A stretch of DNA of 64,000 nt from JANYHH01 sp965249745 (GCA_965249745.1 OZ252252.1:310001-374000), one strand, 5' to 3'. Positions 49,384 through 58,370 are shown, counted from the stretch's first letter. Made by a program: numbers and translations. The notes: a model not told the origin generated them from the sequence alone.

Positions 49384-50187
49384 ATGCCATTCGATCCACG
49401 CCAACACCTGATTAGCCTCAAGGGAAAAGATTACCTGCCGGTCGCCGCCCGCCTTGTGTGGCTGAACGAGGAAACAGAGCGCTACACCATCACCACCAGC
49501 ATCCTAAAGTTGGAAGACACCTACGCCGTGGTTCAGGCAACTGTCTCGGTCTTTGACAAAAACGGTCAAATGCTAAAAACGGCGACAGCCTTAAAGCGGG
49601 AGGACAAGACGCACTTCCCAGATTTCCTCGAGAAGAGCGAAACGGGTAGTGTTGGACGCGCCCTGGGAATGCTCGGATTCGGCACGCAATTCGCCCCAGA
49701 GTTTGACGAGATGGGTGGACAACTCGAGGCGCGCGTCGTGGACACGCCGCAACCCACAGTCAAACCGGATGCCAATGCCAGCCTCGCCAATCTAGGCTTG
49801 AAACCCGCCTCGAGCCTGGCGGCACCGACCAACAAACGCAAACCGCAAAATGTGGAGCCTGAAGCGATAGTCAAACCGCAGTCCACCCAAGCCGCCGTAT
49901 CTGAGGATTTAGACATTGATGACGGCTTAGAAGAATATGACCATGGAGCTGTGCCAGACGACGAACTCTTCAGCGAAGCCAAGGTCCGCCGCCTGCTCAG
50001 CATCGCCGGAAAACTCTTCAATCTCAAAGGTGAGCAACTCGAAAACCGGGTTCTGGAAGCCTCGAGCAAGATCCTGAAGAAGAGCATCGCTGACGTTCAC
50101 GCCTTGCACTGGAAAGACGGCAACGAGGTCATGAAGCAGCTCGAGGAGACCGCGATCAAGCGGGGCGTTTGGGAGCGGAGCGCCTGA
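49384..50187 (+). CDS. Possible Rad52/ERF-like ssDNA-annealing protein
   Basis: 267 residues from the ATG at 49384, preceded by AAGGAG. The N-terminal domain (1-110) is beta-rich (KDYLPVAARLVWLNEETERY, TITTSILKLEDTYAVVQATV) and ends in ETGSVGRALGMLGFG, which resembles the 'ETSAIGRALA.LGYG' motif of ERF/Rad52-superfamily annealing proteins. A flexible Pro/Ala-rich linker (about 115-185) leads to an acidic stretch (DLDIDDGLEEYD) and a helical C-terminal domain (LFSEAKVRRLLSIAGKLFNL). The Rad52-like call is inference from one motif and layout. It is not the classical DdrA sequence. Strong own promoter; bidirectional terminator follows. Confidence 0.5.
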   Translation: MPFDPRQHLISLKGKDYLPVAARLVWLNEETERYTITTSILKLEDTYAVVQATVSVFDKNGQMLKTATALKREDKTHFPDFLEKSETGSVGRALGMLGFGTQFAPEFDEMGGQLEARVVDTPQPTVKPDANASLANLGLKPASSLAAPTNKRKPQNVEPEAIVKPQSTQAAVSEDLDIDDGLEEYDHGAVPDDELFSEAKVRRLLSIAGKLFNLKGEQLENRVLEASSKILKKSIADVHALHWKDGNEVMKQLEETAIKRGVWERSA

Positions 50188-50213
50188 TCTAGACCCCAAA
50201 CTTGAGTTGCTTG

Positions 50214-50240
50214 AAAGCGCGGATATATCCGCGCTTTTTT
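50214..50240. terminator. Bidirectional terminator between convergent genes
   Basis: AAAGCGCGGA (50214-50223), TATA, TCCGCGCTTT (50228-50237) is a perfect palindrome followed by T's on the plus strand. On the minus strand the stem's own AAA/TTT supports termination less strongly. It lies between the annealing-protein-like gene and the convergent peptidase gene. Confidence 0.88.
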
Positions 50241-51735
50241 ACTTCAGGTTATACAGGTCACTAAATTTTGTCTCCAAGTAATTCAGGTACGGCTTCGTCG
50301 TTAGCGCTTGACCGGTAGCGTGTTGAATCAGTTCCGGGGGTAAAAACGTCTTGCCATGTCGTAGCATCGCGTGGCTCAGCCATTGCAGTAGCGGCTGAAA
50401 TTCGCCTCTAGAAAACATGGCATTCAGGTCCCCCATCTGGGTTTGGGCACGCTCGAAGAGTTGCACGCTCAAGAGATTTCCCAGCGTGTAGGTCGGAAAG
50501 TACGCGAAATAGCCGCTAGACCAGTGAACGTCCTGCATCACGCCGTCCCGGTCGTCAGAGGGCGTCACGCCAAGGTACTCCTGCATCTTGGCGTGCCAGG
50601 CTTCGGGGAGTTCGGAAACCTTCGTCTTGCCGTCAAACACCTCGAGTTCCAGCTCGAAGCGCACCATGATATGCAGGTTGTACGTCAGCTCGTCGGCTTC
50701 GACCCGGATCAAGCTGGGCTGAACACGGTTGACGAGCTGATACATGGCCTCGGCGCTGACATCACGGAGCGCCGCGAAATGCTGTTGCGCCTTCGGCATC
50801 CAATGCTGCCAGAACGCCCTCGAGCGGCCGACAAGATTTTCCCAGAGCCGAGATTGCGATTCGTGGGCCGTGCTCCACGCCCCTCGAGCCAGTGGGGTGC
50901 GGCGCAACTCATCGCCAGTGTTCTGCTCGTACATACCGTGACCGGCTTCGTGCAGCACACCGTAAAAAGCCATTGGAAAGTAGTGCTCGTCAAACCGGGT
51001 CGTGATGCGAACGTCGTCCTTCCCGAAGTTCGTGGCGAACGGGTGCGCGGTGATGTCTAGTCGTCCTCGGTTCAGGTCATAGCCAAAGGCCTGCGCCACC
51101 TCGAGACTGAAGGCTCGCTGGGCCTCGACCGGAAACGAGCGCACCAGAATACTGTAGTCCACGGTCTCACCCGCCTCCACGACGCGCTTCAAGAAGGGGA
51201 CAGTAAACTGGCGCAGCTCCAAGAAAATACGTTTGATGTCCTCGGTCTTCAAGCCCGGATCGTAATCCCACAGCAGCGCGTCGTAAGGGTGAGTCTCAAA
51301 ACCGTAGTAGTCCGCCGAGCGACGCGCGTAATCGAACATCTTTTCTAGGTGCGGTTGAAAGGTTTTCCAGTCGTTCCGGGGACGCGATTCTTCCCAGACC
51401 GTCCCGGCGATGCTGCGCGCCTGAGCGACCTCTGCCACGTAATCGGCGGGCAACTTGGAGCGCCGCGCAAACTCGAGGCGCATCAGGCGCACCATCGCGC
51501 CCTCCACCGAGTCAGCCTTACCCAGTTCCGGCTCGAGGGTTGAGAGCAGTTCCTCGAGTCTCGATGCGGTGTTTTTCTGGTGAATCAACCGCGCTAGGGT
51601 TGAACCCTGGACCGCCCTAGTCGCCGCGCCACCTCTGGGCATCTGAGTCTCCTTGTCCCAACCGACGAGTGCAGCGATGCCGGAGAGGTCAGAAATTTCG
51701 TGAAGCAGGCTCTTGAATTCCTCTAAAGGGGTCAT
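50239..51735 (-). CDS. Carboxypeptidase Taq-type metallopeptidase (M32)
   Basis: 498 residues from the ATG at 51735; an earlier in-frame start at 51750 would add 5. Zinc metallocarboxypeptidase removing C-terminal residues broadly. The zinc motif HEAGHGMYEQNTG (HExxH) is about 260 residues in, with the third ligand Glu in AHESQSRLWENLVGRS and the family segments GWDKETQMPRGGA and DVHWSSGYFAYFPTYTLGN. TATCGT (51742-51747, minus) is 6 nt before the chosen ATG. A DnaA-box cluster lies 120-290 bp upstream. Confidence 0.94.
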   Translation of the reverse strand: MTPLEEFKSLLHEISDLSGIAALVGWDKETQMPRGGAATRAVQGSTLARLIHQKNTASRLEELLSTLEPELGKADSVEGAMVRLMRLEFARRSKLPADYVAEVAQARSIAGTVWEESRPRNDWKTFQPHLEKMFDYARRSADYYGFETHPYDALLWDYDPGLKTEDIKRIFLELRQFTVPFLKRVVEAGETVDYSILVRSFPVEAQRAFSLEVAQAFGYDLNRGRLDITAHPFATNFGKDDVRITTRFDEHYFPMAFYGVLHEAGHGMYEQNTGDELRRTPLARGAWSTAHESQSRLWENLVGRSRAFWQHWMPKAQQHFAALRDVSAEAMYQLVNRVQPSLIRVEADELTYNLHIMVRFELELEVFDGKTKVSELPEAWHAKMQEYLGVTPSDDRDGVMQDVHWSSGYFAYFPTYTLGNLLSVQLFERAQTQMGDLNAMFSRGEFQPLLQWLSHAMLRHGKTFLPPELIQHATGQALTTKPYLNYLETKFSDLYNLK

Positions 51736-51747
51736 GCCAGGACGATA

Positions 51748-52138
51748 CAATCTGCCGCACTTTCGGTACGACCCGACCCAGAAACCAGGGGTTGTATGGT
51801 TTCTAGCCTTTACGTTTCTGAGATACTACAGATGGTGGTTAGCCCTAAGGCGGCGCTGCACTTATCCACAGACTTGTGGATAACTCTGGGGATTGACAAT
51901 TCCCTGACGTAAATGCTAAAAACCCAAAAACGCCGTGTCAGACGAACGAAAAGCTATATTTCCGACCTTCGAGTTTCGAGCCATTTTGGGGTTGTCCACA
52001 GAAAAACCTGGCTTGTGGATAACTCGAGGTGGTTTTTGGGGCTGCTACTGGGCGGGAAAAACCGCCAGAATTGAGCCTGAATTCGTGACGAATGTTTTGA
52101 GATGAAGCGCAACCGTTCGAACGCTAATCTTCAGAAAC
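51748..52138. promoter_or_regulatory. Intergenic stretch with a third DnaA-box cluster
   Basis: No gene is seen. TTATCCACA at 51862-51870, TGTGGATAA at 51875-51883 and 52014-52022, and TTGTCCACA (one mismatch) at 51992-52000. The first two boxes face each other 4 bp apart. The cluster is about 6.5 kb from oriC and upstream of the M32 peptidase promoter. Confidence 0.72.
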
Positions 52139-54163
52139 TCAGCCTGGGAATTCTAGGGTTTCGAGGGCGCGCCGCTGCAACTCCAGGGCCCGTTCGCGCA
52201 GGTGAAGCTCTAACTTTTGTGACAGCGGCGACTCGAGGTGTTCGAGGGCCAACTTTGGCTCGAGGTGTTCCAGCGCCTGCGAGGCCGCCTCGATCAGGAA
52301 CGGCGCGGCGCGGCGGGCATCGTTGGCAGCCTCGTAATGCAGCGCGATCCGGCGAGGATCGGCTCCCCTCACTTCCAAAGTCACGGCCGCCCGACGATGC
52401 AGCGCCCGTTGCACTGCCTCTGGCATCAACGCCAGTGCCGTTTGCCGCAGCAGATCGTGACTGAACGCGCCGCTCTCCAAGATCACCCGAGCCGCCTGTG
52501 CCTCGGAGAGCGCTTCCGCCACCTCGAGTTCACGGGTTTCCAGGACCGCCGCGATCAAGGGCGCGTCGCCATCCTCCAGGATCGCCAACGCGCCGAGGGT
52601 CCGCTGGGCGGTGGCGCTCAAGCGCTCCAAGCGCTGCTTTAGTAAGGCGTGAATCCGTTCCGGCAGTTTCAGATCGCCCGACAGACGCCAGTCGGGGGTC
52701 AATTGACCGGTCTCCAGGAGGGCTTTCAAGGTCTCGATGATGAACAGGGGGTTGCCCTCGGTGGTGCGATGCAGATCGGGACTCAGTTCTGCCGCCCTCG
52801 GATCAATCCCAGCCAGCAACTCGGCCACCTCTGTTTCGCTCAGTGGCTCCAAGGGAATACGGCTGCTCACCCCCTCCGCCTCGAGCCGCGTCACCAGGTC
52901 TTGCAGGGCGCGGCTGGCCTCCAGTGGGCGGTAACTGCACAGCCAGCCGACGCCCTGCTTCAATAAACGCGGGGCGGCGTAAGCTAGCCATTCCAGTGTG
53001 GCGCTATCGGCCCAGTGCAGGTCGTCCGCGACGATCAGACCGCCGGGCGCGGTTAGCGCCAGCGCGTACTGCGTGAAGGCCTCTAAAAGCCGCAGCCTCG
53101 CCTCGAGCATTTCGGCGCTGCCCGAGAGCGCCGCCATTAGGTTGACGTTCTGCTTGAACTCCGGGATCAGCCGTGAGAGTTCCAGTTTCCACAGGTCTGG
53201 CATGTCCGGTTGCGCCAGCACGAGACTGTCTCGCACCGCCTGGGTCAGACCGCTGTACGCCAATCCCTGCTCCGCCTCGCGGCAGTGAATCTCTAAAATG
53301 CGTCCGCCCAAGGCGCTCCGGCTGGCCGCGAGTTCGTGCAGCAATCGCGTCTTCCCCATGCCCGCGTCACCGATCACGAAGACCGCTCGTCCCCGAGTGA
53401 TGCCGCTCTGCGCGATGCTCCACGCGCCACCGACGAGGCGCGGTGGGCGCAGCACCGAGAGCGGAATCGTGCGCCGCGTGGACTGCGCCCGCTTATAGGT
53501 TCCCGTCTCGAGGGCGTGCAGCAAACCCAGCGTCTCCGGCAGTGGCTCCACGCCCAGCTCCTCGCGCAGCACCCGGCGCAAATCCTGAATCCCGGCCCGC
53601 ACAGCCGCGCGGTCGTCACACAGGTACGCCAGTTTCAAGTACCGCGTGTGCGCCGCCTCAGACATTGGTTCCAGAGCGATGACGCGCCGCGCTAGGCTGG
53701 CCGCCTCACGGTACGCCCCTCGAGTCTCGAGGCGAGAGATTTCCGTGTCTAGGTGCGTCAGGCGCTGATCGCGCAGTAACTCACGGGTGTTGGAGAGCCA
53801 ATCCACGAACTCGAACTCGTCGTCTAAGTCCAAGCCAGCCGCGAAATCGCCCTCTAGCGCGTTCCACTGCGGCAGGTCCGAGTGCAAACCGCTCGGCAGC
53901 CAGAGGTTGTGGCGGTCATTCTCTACGACCGCGCCGAACTGGTTGACGCGGTACACCTCCTGACGCAGGCTCTGCTTGGAGCGCTCCTCGTCCGCCTCCG
54001 ACCACAACAGCCCCGCCATGCGCCCTCGAGCCGTGATGCCCTCGACCGCCAGAAAGGCCAACATCGCGGCCCCCCGCCGACCCACGGGTTGCGGTACGCC
54101 GTCCCGCTCGAGGACGCACGCGCCGGAAAGCCGCAATCGTAAGCCGTTGGCGGGCTGAGTCAT
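52139..54163 (-). CDS. BTAD/SARP-type regulator with AAA ATPase domain
   Basis: 674 residues. An N-terminal winged-helix-like region (LRLRLSGACVLERDGVPQPV, RRGAAMLAFLAVEG, RSKQSLRQEVYRV) and a bacterial transcriptional activation domain of helical repeats (about 95-225, DFAAGLDLDDEFEFVDWLSN, RRVIALEPMSEAAHTRYL) lead to an AAA_16/STAND-like ATPase (Walker A FVIGDAGMGKTRLLHEL near 265, Walker B GLIVADDLHWADSATLEWLA). The C-terminal third is helical. Such proteins are signal-responsive activators; target and signal are unknown. No leaderless box or clear Shine-Dalgarno precedes the ATG. Confidence 0.88.
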   Translation of the reverse strand: MTQPANGLRLRLSGACVLERDGVPQPVGRRGAAMLAFLAVEGITARGRMAGLLWSEADEERSKQSLRQEVYRVNQFGAVVENDRHNLWLPSGLHSDLPQWNALEGDFAAGLDLDDEFEFVDWLSNTRELLRDQRLTHLDTEISRLETRGAYREAASLARRVIALEPMSEAAHTRYLKLAYLCDDRAAVRAGIQDLRRVLREELGVEPLPETLGLLHALETGTYKRAQSTRRTIPLSVLRPPRLVGGAWSIAQSGITRGRAVFVIGDAGMGKTRLLHELAASRSALGGRILEIHCREAEQGLAYSGLTQAVRDSLVLAQPDMPDLWKLELSRLIPEFKQNVNLMAALSGSAEMLEARLRLLEAFTQYALALTAPGGLIVADDLHWADSATLEWLAYAAPRLLKQGVGWLCSYRPLEASRALQDLVTRLEAEGVSSRIPLEPLSETEVAELLAGIDPRAAELSPDLHRTTEGNPLFIIETLKALLETGQLTPDWRLSGDLKLPERIHALLKQRLERLSATAQRTLGALAILEDGDAPLIAAVLETRELEVAEALSEAQAARVILESGAFSHDLLRQTALALMPEAVQRALHRRAAVTLEVRGADPRRIALHYEAANDARRAAPFLIEAASQALEHLEPKLALEHLESPLSQKLELHLRERALELQRRALETLEFPG

Positions 54164-54343
54164 GGTCGCTCAAAGTGTGGCACGGGGGTCATGATCTCGG
54201 AGTTTAGCGTGTTGGCAGGGGAGATGTCTTAGAACGCTGTTTCTGTTGGCGTATTGGAGGCTGGAAACGCTCGAGGAGAGCAGATGTCTCTCACGTCAAC
54301 CCGATAGGTCAGAAGGCGCATTCTTGCGGTTGTAACGACCCCC

Positions 54344-54349
54344 TAAACT
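54344..54349 (+). promoter_or_regulatory. Leaderless-type -10 box for the GNAT gene
   Basis: TAAACT ends 6 nt before the ATG at 54356, with TTCTTG 17 nt further upstream (54321-54326). Confidence 0.6.
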
Positions 54350-54355
54350 GTCGGG

Positions 54356-55153
54356 ATGGCCATTCAATCGCTCGGCTATCGCACCGACTTGTTCTTCTCC
54401 AGACTGTCCGGGGAAGTGAGCGACCGAGGCGATTACCTCTCTATCCGCACCCCGTCCAACCCGACGTTCTGGTGGGGTAATTACCTGCTCTTCAAACGCG
54501 CCCCGGTTGCTGGAGACGCCTCGAACTGGCTCGAGGCGTTCCATGCCGAGCACAAAACAGCGCAGCACATTGCGATTGGCTACGACAGCCCTGAACCGGG
54601 TGACACGAGCGAGTTCACCCTGCCTCCGGAGCAGGGCGGCGCGGGTTTGACCGTAGAAACGAGCGCCGTCATGACCGCGACCGCCCTACACGAACCCCCG
54701 CGCCCCAATCGGGAAGCAGCACTAGAACTGCGCCCACTCAGGTCGGACGTGGATTGGGCGGCCCGGCTCGAGTTGAGCCGGGCGGTTCACACCTGGGGCG
54801 GCGAGTTTATGGAGCGCAGCAACCTCGAGCGGCGGCGGCAGGTGGAAGCCGGACACGGACAATGGTTTGGCGCGTTTCTGGACGGACAACTCGTCTCGAG
54901 CCTCGGGATTTTCAGCGTTGGAGACGGTCTGGGACGATTCCAGAGTGTCGAAACCCACCCAGCCTTCGAGCGGCGCGGGCTGGGTGGGACGCTGGTTCAC
55001 TTCGCGGGAATGCAAGCACTGGACGGCCTGGGCGTGAACAAACTGGTGATGGTGGCTGATCCCGAGTACCACGCGATCCGCGTTTATGAAAGCGTCGGTT
55101 TCCAAACTCAGGAGCGCCAGTACGCGATCTCTAAAACCGATGCCCCGGCTTGA
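54356..55153 (+). CDS. GNAT family acetyltransferase with an N-terminal extra domain
   Basis: 265 residues. The C-terminal part (about 120-255) is a GNAT domain: LVSSLGIFSVGDGLGRFQSV, ETHPAFERRGLGGTLVHFAG (acetyl-CoA loop) and AIRVYESVGFQTQERQYAI. The N-terminal 110 residues (SLGYRTDLFFSRLSGEVSDR, TFWWGNYLLFKRAP) are a separate half that may be a degenerate second GNAT fold. The substrate is unknown. A leaderless promoter precedes it; recG follows downstream with its own box. Confidence 0.85.
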   Translation: MAIQSLGYRTDLFFSRLSGEVSDRGDYLSIRTPSNPTFWWGNYLLFKRAPVAGDASNWLEAFHAEHKTAQHIAIGYDSPEPGDTSEFTLPPEQGGAGLTVETSAVMTATALHEPPRPNREAALELRPLRSDVDWAARLELSRAVHTWGGEFMERSNLERRRQVEAGHGQWFGAFLDGQLVSSLGIFSVGDGLGRFQSVETHPAFERRGLGGTLVHFAGMQALDGLGVNKLVMVADPEYHAIRVYESVGFQTQERQYAISKTDAPA

Positions 55154-55236
55154 TCTTGAGTGGAAGCACTGATCTCAACGCTGAGCGATTTTCCAGGACA
55201 CGGTTCCGTCACGGACAGAATGCTAAAATCCTCGCC

Positions 55237-57582
55237 ATGGCCAGCGTCGAAGAACTGCGGGAACGCCTCCGCAAACCTCTTGAACGCGAATTGGCGATGG
55301 GTTGCCAGAACCGTGTCGTGACCGCCGGACTGGAAGCCTTGCTGACGAACGTCGCCCAGCCCTTCCCAAAGGTTCGCGCGGCCCTGGACGGGTACGGCGT
55401 GATGAGCTTGGAAGAGCGCCGCGAGCGGCTGCTGGAAGCCTTGCAGCTCCTCGAGGCGGAACGCAAACCGGTAACGCCCACAAGCCCCACTCGCCCCTCG
55501 AGCCGCACCAATCCTCCCGTTTTGGAACGAAACCAGATTGCGATTGACAGTGAAGTCTCGAGGGTGCCGCTGCCCGTGGGAGGCGCAAAAAAATTGGGGA
55601 CGCTCGGCGTGAAAACCGTGCGCGACCTGCTCAACTACTACCCGCGCCGCTACGAGGACCGCCGCAAGCTGCCCGGATTTCACATCGTCGAGGACGGCTC
55701 ACGGGTCACGGTCGTCGGCACGGTGCTGAACAAGACGCGCTACCAACCCCGGAAGGGAATGCTGATTTTAAAGGTAGAACTGCGCGACGACCTGGGGAAC
55801 CGCGCCACCGCGACCTGGTTCAACCAGCCGTGGATTGAGAAAAACCTGAAGGAAAACGCCCGGCTGATCCTGACCGGCAAGGCCAAGAAGTTCGGACGCA
55901 AACTGGAACTGGCGGTCGAATACTTTGAAGTTGAGGACGTGGAGGGCGAGAGCGTCAGCACCGACCGAATCATCGGCGTCTACCCCGTGACCGAGGGCGT
56001 CTCGCAAGCCTTCGTGCGCCGCTGCACCGCGATTGGTTTGGAAGCCTTTCCTGAGATCGAAGATTACCTGTCCTCCCAGCAGCGCGGCACGCGGAACGTC
56101 ATGCCATTGGCACAAGCCTTGCGCGAGGCGCACCTGCCCACAGAACTCGAGACACTGGAACTGGCGCTCGGACGACTCAAATTCGACGAGTACCTGTTCT
56201 TGGAATTGCGGGTTCTCCTGGCGGGCGAGCATCACCTCTTGGGCAAGCAATTCCGCGCCCTCGAGACGGACATGACGGTCTTCGAGTCTAGGCTGCCATT
56301 CACCTTCACGAACGCCCAACGCCGCGCCATTTTGGAGATCGTGCGCGACATGCGTGACCAGAAGCAGATGGCGCGACTCTTGCAGGGCGATGTCGGCAGC
56401 GGTAAAACTGCCGTCGCCGCCTGCGCCTTGTACCTGGCGACTCGAGACGGCTATCAGGGCGCGCTGATGGCTCCGACCGAAATCCTGGCGCGGCAACACT
56501 ATTACAGCTTCCAGAAGTATTTAGAGCCGTTGAATGTGCGCGTGGAACTCCTGATCGGCGCGATGACCGCCCGCGAGCGACGCGAAGCCAGGGAACGAAT
56601 CGCATCCGGCGAGGTGGATGTCGTCCTCGGGACGCAAGCCCTGATCCAGGACGGTGTGACCTGGAAACGCCTCGGGTTGGCGGTGATTGACGAGGAGCAC
56701 CGCTTTGGCGTCAACCAGCGCCGAGCGCTGCTCCAAGACCGCCCCGACGTACTCGTCATGAGCGCGACACCGATCCCGCGCAGCTTGGCGCTGACCGCCT
56801 ACGGCGACTTGGAGCTGACGATCATTGATGAACTTCCGCCCGGTCGCACGCCGATTCACACCAAGCTCCTCTTGGACACGCACCGCCGCCAAGCGTACAG
56901 CTTTGCGATGCAACAAATTGAGCAGGGACGACAAGTCTACGTCGTGGCACCTCTGGTCGAAGAATCGGAGAAGCTCGAGGAGATTCTGGCCGCGACCCAA
57001 CTGGCGGAAGACCTGAAGCAAATCCTGCCGAACGCCAAAGTAGACCTACTGCACGGCAAGATGCCCGCCGACCTGAAGGACAAGGTGATGAACCGCTTTC
57101 GCGCCCAGGAGTTCAACCTTCTGGTTTCCACGACCGTGATCGAGGTCGGCGTGGACGTGCCGAACGCGACCGTCATGGTGATTGAAAACGCCGAACGCTT
57201 CGGGCTGTCGCAACTCCACCAGTTGCGCGGCCGGGTCGGCCGCAGCAGCCTGCAAAGCTACTGCATCATGGTCGCCGGGGATCACAGCAAAAAGACCAAA
57301 GAACGCCTAAAAGTCATTGAGGGTAGCACCGACGGTTTCAAGATCGCCGAAGCCGACCTGCGCCTGCGCGGACCCGGCGAGATTCGCGGCACGCGCCAGA
57401 GCGGAATGCCGGACCTGCGCCTGGGTGACATTGTCAACGATGTGGAAATCATTGAGAACGCCCGAAACTTGGCGAAAGAGATTCTGGAGGACGATCCGAA
57501 ACTCGAGTCAGCCCAGAACGCGTTGCTGCGGGCGGAATTGCAGGCTCGAGGGGAACAGGTGTTTATTACGGACGTGATTTGA
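55237..57582 (+). CDS. recG: ATP-dependent DNA helicase RecG
   Basis: 781 residues from the ATG at 55237. RecG remodels stalled forks and Holliday junctions. An N-terminal extension (1-120, lineage-type) precedes the wedge/OB domain (about 130-280, GVKTVRDLLNYYPRRYEDRR, then VTVVGTVLNKTRYQPRKGML). The helicase core follows: Walker A LLQGDVGSGKTAVAACAL, DEEH in LAVIDEEHRFGVNQRRALL, and LRGRVGRSSLQSYCIMVAG. TAAAAT (55224-55229) is 7 nt before the ATG, so the in-frame reading from 55150 is rejected. Its last 12 codons are duplicated at 58278-58313. Confidence 0.96.
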   Translation: MASVEELRERLRKPLERELAMGCQNRVVTAGLEALLTNVAQPFPKVRAALDGYGVMSLEERRERLLEALQLLEAERKPVTPTSPTRPSSRTNPPVLERNQIAIDSEVSRVPLPVGGAKKLGTLGVKTVRDLLNYYPRRYEDRRKLPGFHIVEDGSRVTVVGTVLNKTRYQPRKGMLILKVELRDDLGNRATATWFNQPWIEKNLKENARLILTGKAKKFGRKLELAVEYFEVEDVEGESVSTDRIIGVYPVTEGVSQAFVRRCTAIGLEAFPEIEDYLSSQQRGTRNVMPLAQALREAHLPTELETLELALGRLKFDEYLFLELRVLLAGEHHLLGKQFRALETDMTVFESRLPFTFTNAQRRAILEIVRDMRDQKQMARLLQGDVGSGKTAVAACALYLATRDGYQGALMAPTEILARQHYYSFQKYLEPLNVRVELLIGAMTARERREARERIASGEVDVVLGTQALIQDGVTWKRLGLAVIDEEHRFGVNQRRALLQDRPDVLVMSATPIPRSLALTAYGDLELTIIDELPPGRTPIHTKLLLDTHRRQAYSFAMQQIEQGRQVYVVAPLVEESEKLEEILAATQLAEDLKQILPNAKVDLLHGKMPADLKDKVMNRFRAQEFNLLVSTTVIEVGVDVPNATVMVIENAERFGLSQLHQLRGRVGRSSLQSYCIMVAGDHSKKTKERLKVIEGSTDGFKIAEADLRLRGPGEIRGTRQSGMPDLRLGDIVNDVEIIENARNLAKEILEDDPKLESAQNALLRAELQARGEQVFITDVI
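57545..57580 (+). repeat. recG 3' end, copy 1 of a 36-bp direct repeat
   Basis: The last codons of recG match 58278-58313 at 33 of 36 positions. The two copies bracket the phd/vapC cassette like attachment sites. Confidence 0.85.
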
Positions 57583-57607
57583 CAGGGCTAAGCAACTGGA
57601 CTAACCT
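57579..57607 (+). promoter_or_regulatory. Consensus promoter of the phd/vapC cassette
   Basis: TTGACA (57579-57584, overlapping the recG stop codon), a 17-nt spacer, TAACCT (57602-57607), then 6 nt to the ATG at 57614. A leaderless transcript is expected. Confidence 0.8.
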
Positions 57608-57613
57608 TTTGCC

Positions 57614-57844
57614 ATGCCACGTACTGTCACCGTCCACGAAGCCAAAACTCAACTCTCCAAGCTCCTCGAGCAAACTGAGCGTGGTGAACGGATTATCATT
57701 GCCAGAGGGCGACATCCCGTGGCTGAACTTAGTGCCATCAAACGCCCTCGAGTCCTTGGACGGCAAGCGGCTGATATCGGGATTATCCCGGATGATTTCT
57801 GTGCCGAAGACCCCGAAATCCTCGAGATGTTCGGGCTGAAATGA
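57614..57844 (+). CDS. Phd/YefM-family antitoxin
   Basis: 76 residues. The N-terminal DNA-binding fold is typical (TVTVHEAKTQLSKLLEQTER, then GERIIIARGRHPVAELSAIK); the C-terminal 35 residues (RQAADIGIIPDDFCAEDPEI) would wrap the toxin. It neutralises the PIN-domain toxin encoded next and probably represses its own promoter at 57579-57607. The toxin start overlaps its stop by 4 nt (ATGA). Confidence 0.92.
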   Translation: MPRTVTVHEAKTQLSKLLEQTERGERIIIARGRHPVAELSAIKRPRVLGRQAADIGIIPDDFCAEDPEILEMFGLK

Positions 57845-58227
57845 TTTTGTTGTTGGATACACATGTACTGTTGTGGGCAGCAGCCAATGATGGGCGACTC
57901 TCGAGCAGAGCGAAGTCACTAATTCAAGACCCTGAACAGCGGATTTACGTGTCTGTCGTGAGTGCCTGGGAAATGATCATCAAGCACGGAAACGGTAAGT
58001 TACCACTTAACAACACCCCTGAACTTGTTTTCTTGGATGCTGTGCGCGACAACCAATACGAGGTTTTACCGGTAGACCTCAACCACATCATGCGGGTTGC
58101 CAAGCTCGAGCCCCATCACAAAGATCCGTTCGACCGCTTGCTGATCGCTCAGACGCTGAGCGAAGGTTTTGTGCTTCTGACAGACGACGGAGCCATCCAG
58201 CAGTACAACGTCCCCAATACGTGGTGA
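57841..58227 (+). CDS. PIN-domain toxin (VapC-like)
   Basis: 128 residues. PIN nuclease with the acidic residues of the active site: Asp6 in MILLLDTHVLLWAAAND, Glu in VSVVSAWEMIIKHGNGKL, Asp in HHKDPFDRLLIAQTL and Asp in VLLTDDGAIQQYNV. VapC toxins cleave tRNA or rRNA. No inactivating change is visible. Downstream, after 50 bp, lies the second copy of the recG 3' end, suggesting that the pair arrived as a cassette. Confidence 0.93.
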   Translation: MILLLDTHVLLWAAANDGRLSSRAKSLIQDPEQRIYVSVVSAWEMIIKHGNGKLPLNNTPELVFLDAVRDNQYEVLPVDLNHIMRVAKLEPHHKDPFDRLLIAQTLSEGFVLLTDDGAIQQYNVPNTW

Positions 58228-58277
58228 ACACAAGGACGATCTCTACCATCATTCCGAGAAGCGATGGCTGCGTACCA

Positions 58278-58313
58278 CTCGAGGTGAGCAGGTGTTTATT
58301 ACAGACGTGATTT
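58278..58313 (+). repeat. recG 3'-end remnant, copy 2 of a 36-bp direct repeat
   Basis: In the recG frame this segment still reads RGEQVFITDVI followed by a stop. All three differences from copy 1 are third-codon-position synonymous changes (Gly, Glu, Thr), and the stop is TAA instead of TGA. It looks like the tail of a recG allele from a related genome. Confidence 0.85.
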
Positions 58314-58356
58314 AAACTTGGGCAATGTGAACGACACCGCACATCTCGAAGTCAGA

Positions 58357-58362
58357 TATAAT
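58357..58362 (+). promoter_or_regulatory. Leaderless-type -10 box of the restriction-modification genes
   Basis: TATAAT ends 8 nt before the ATG at 58371. Confidence 0.6.
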
Positions 58363-58370
58363 CGAGACTC

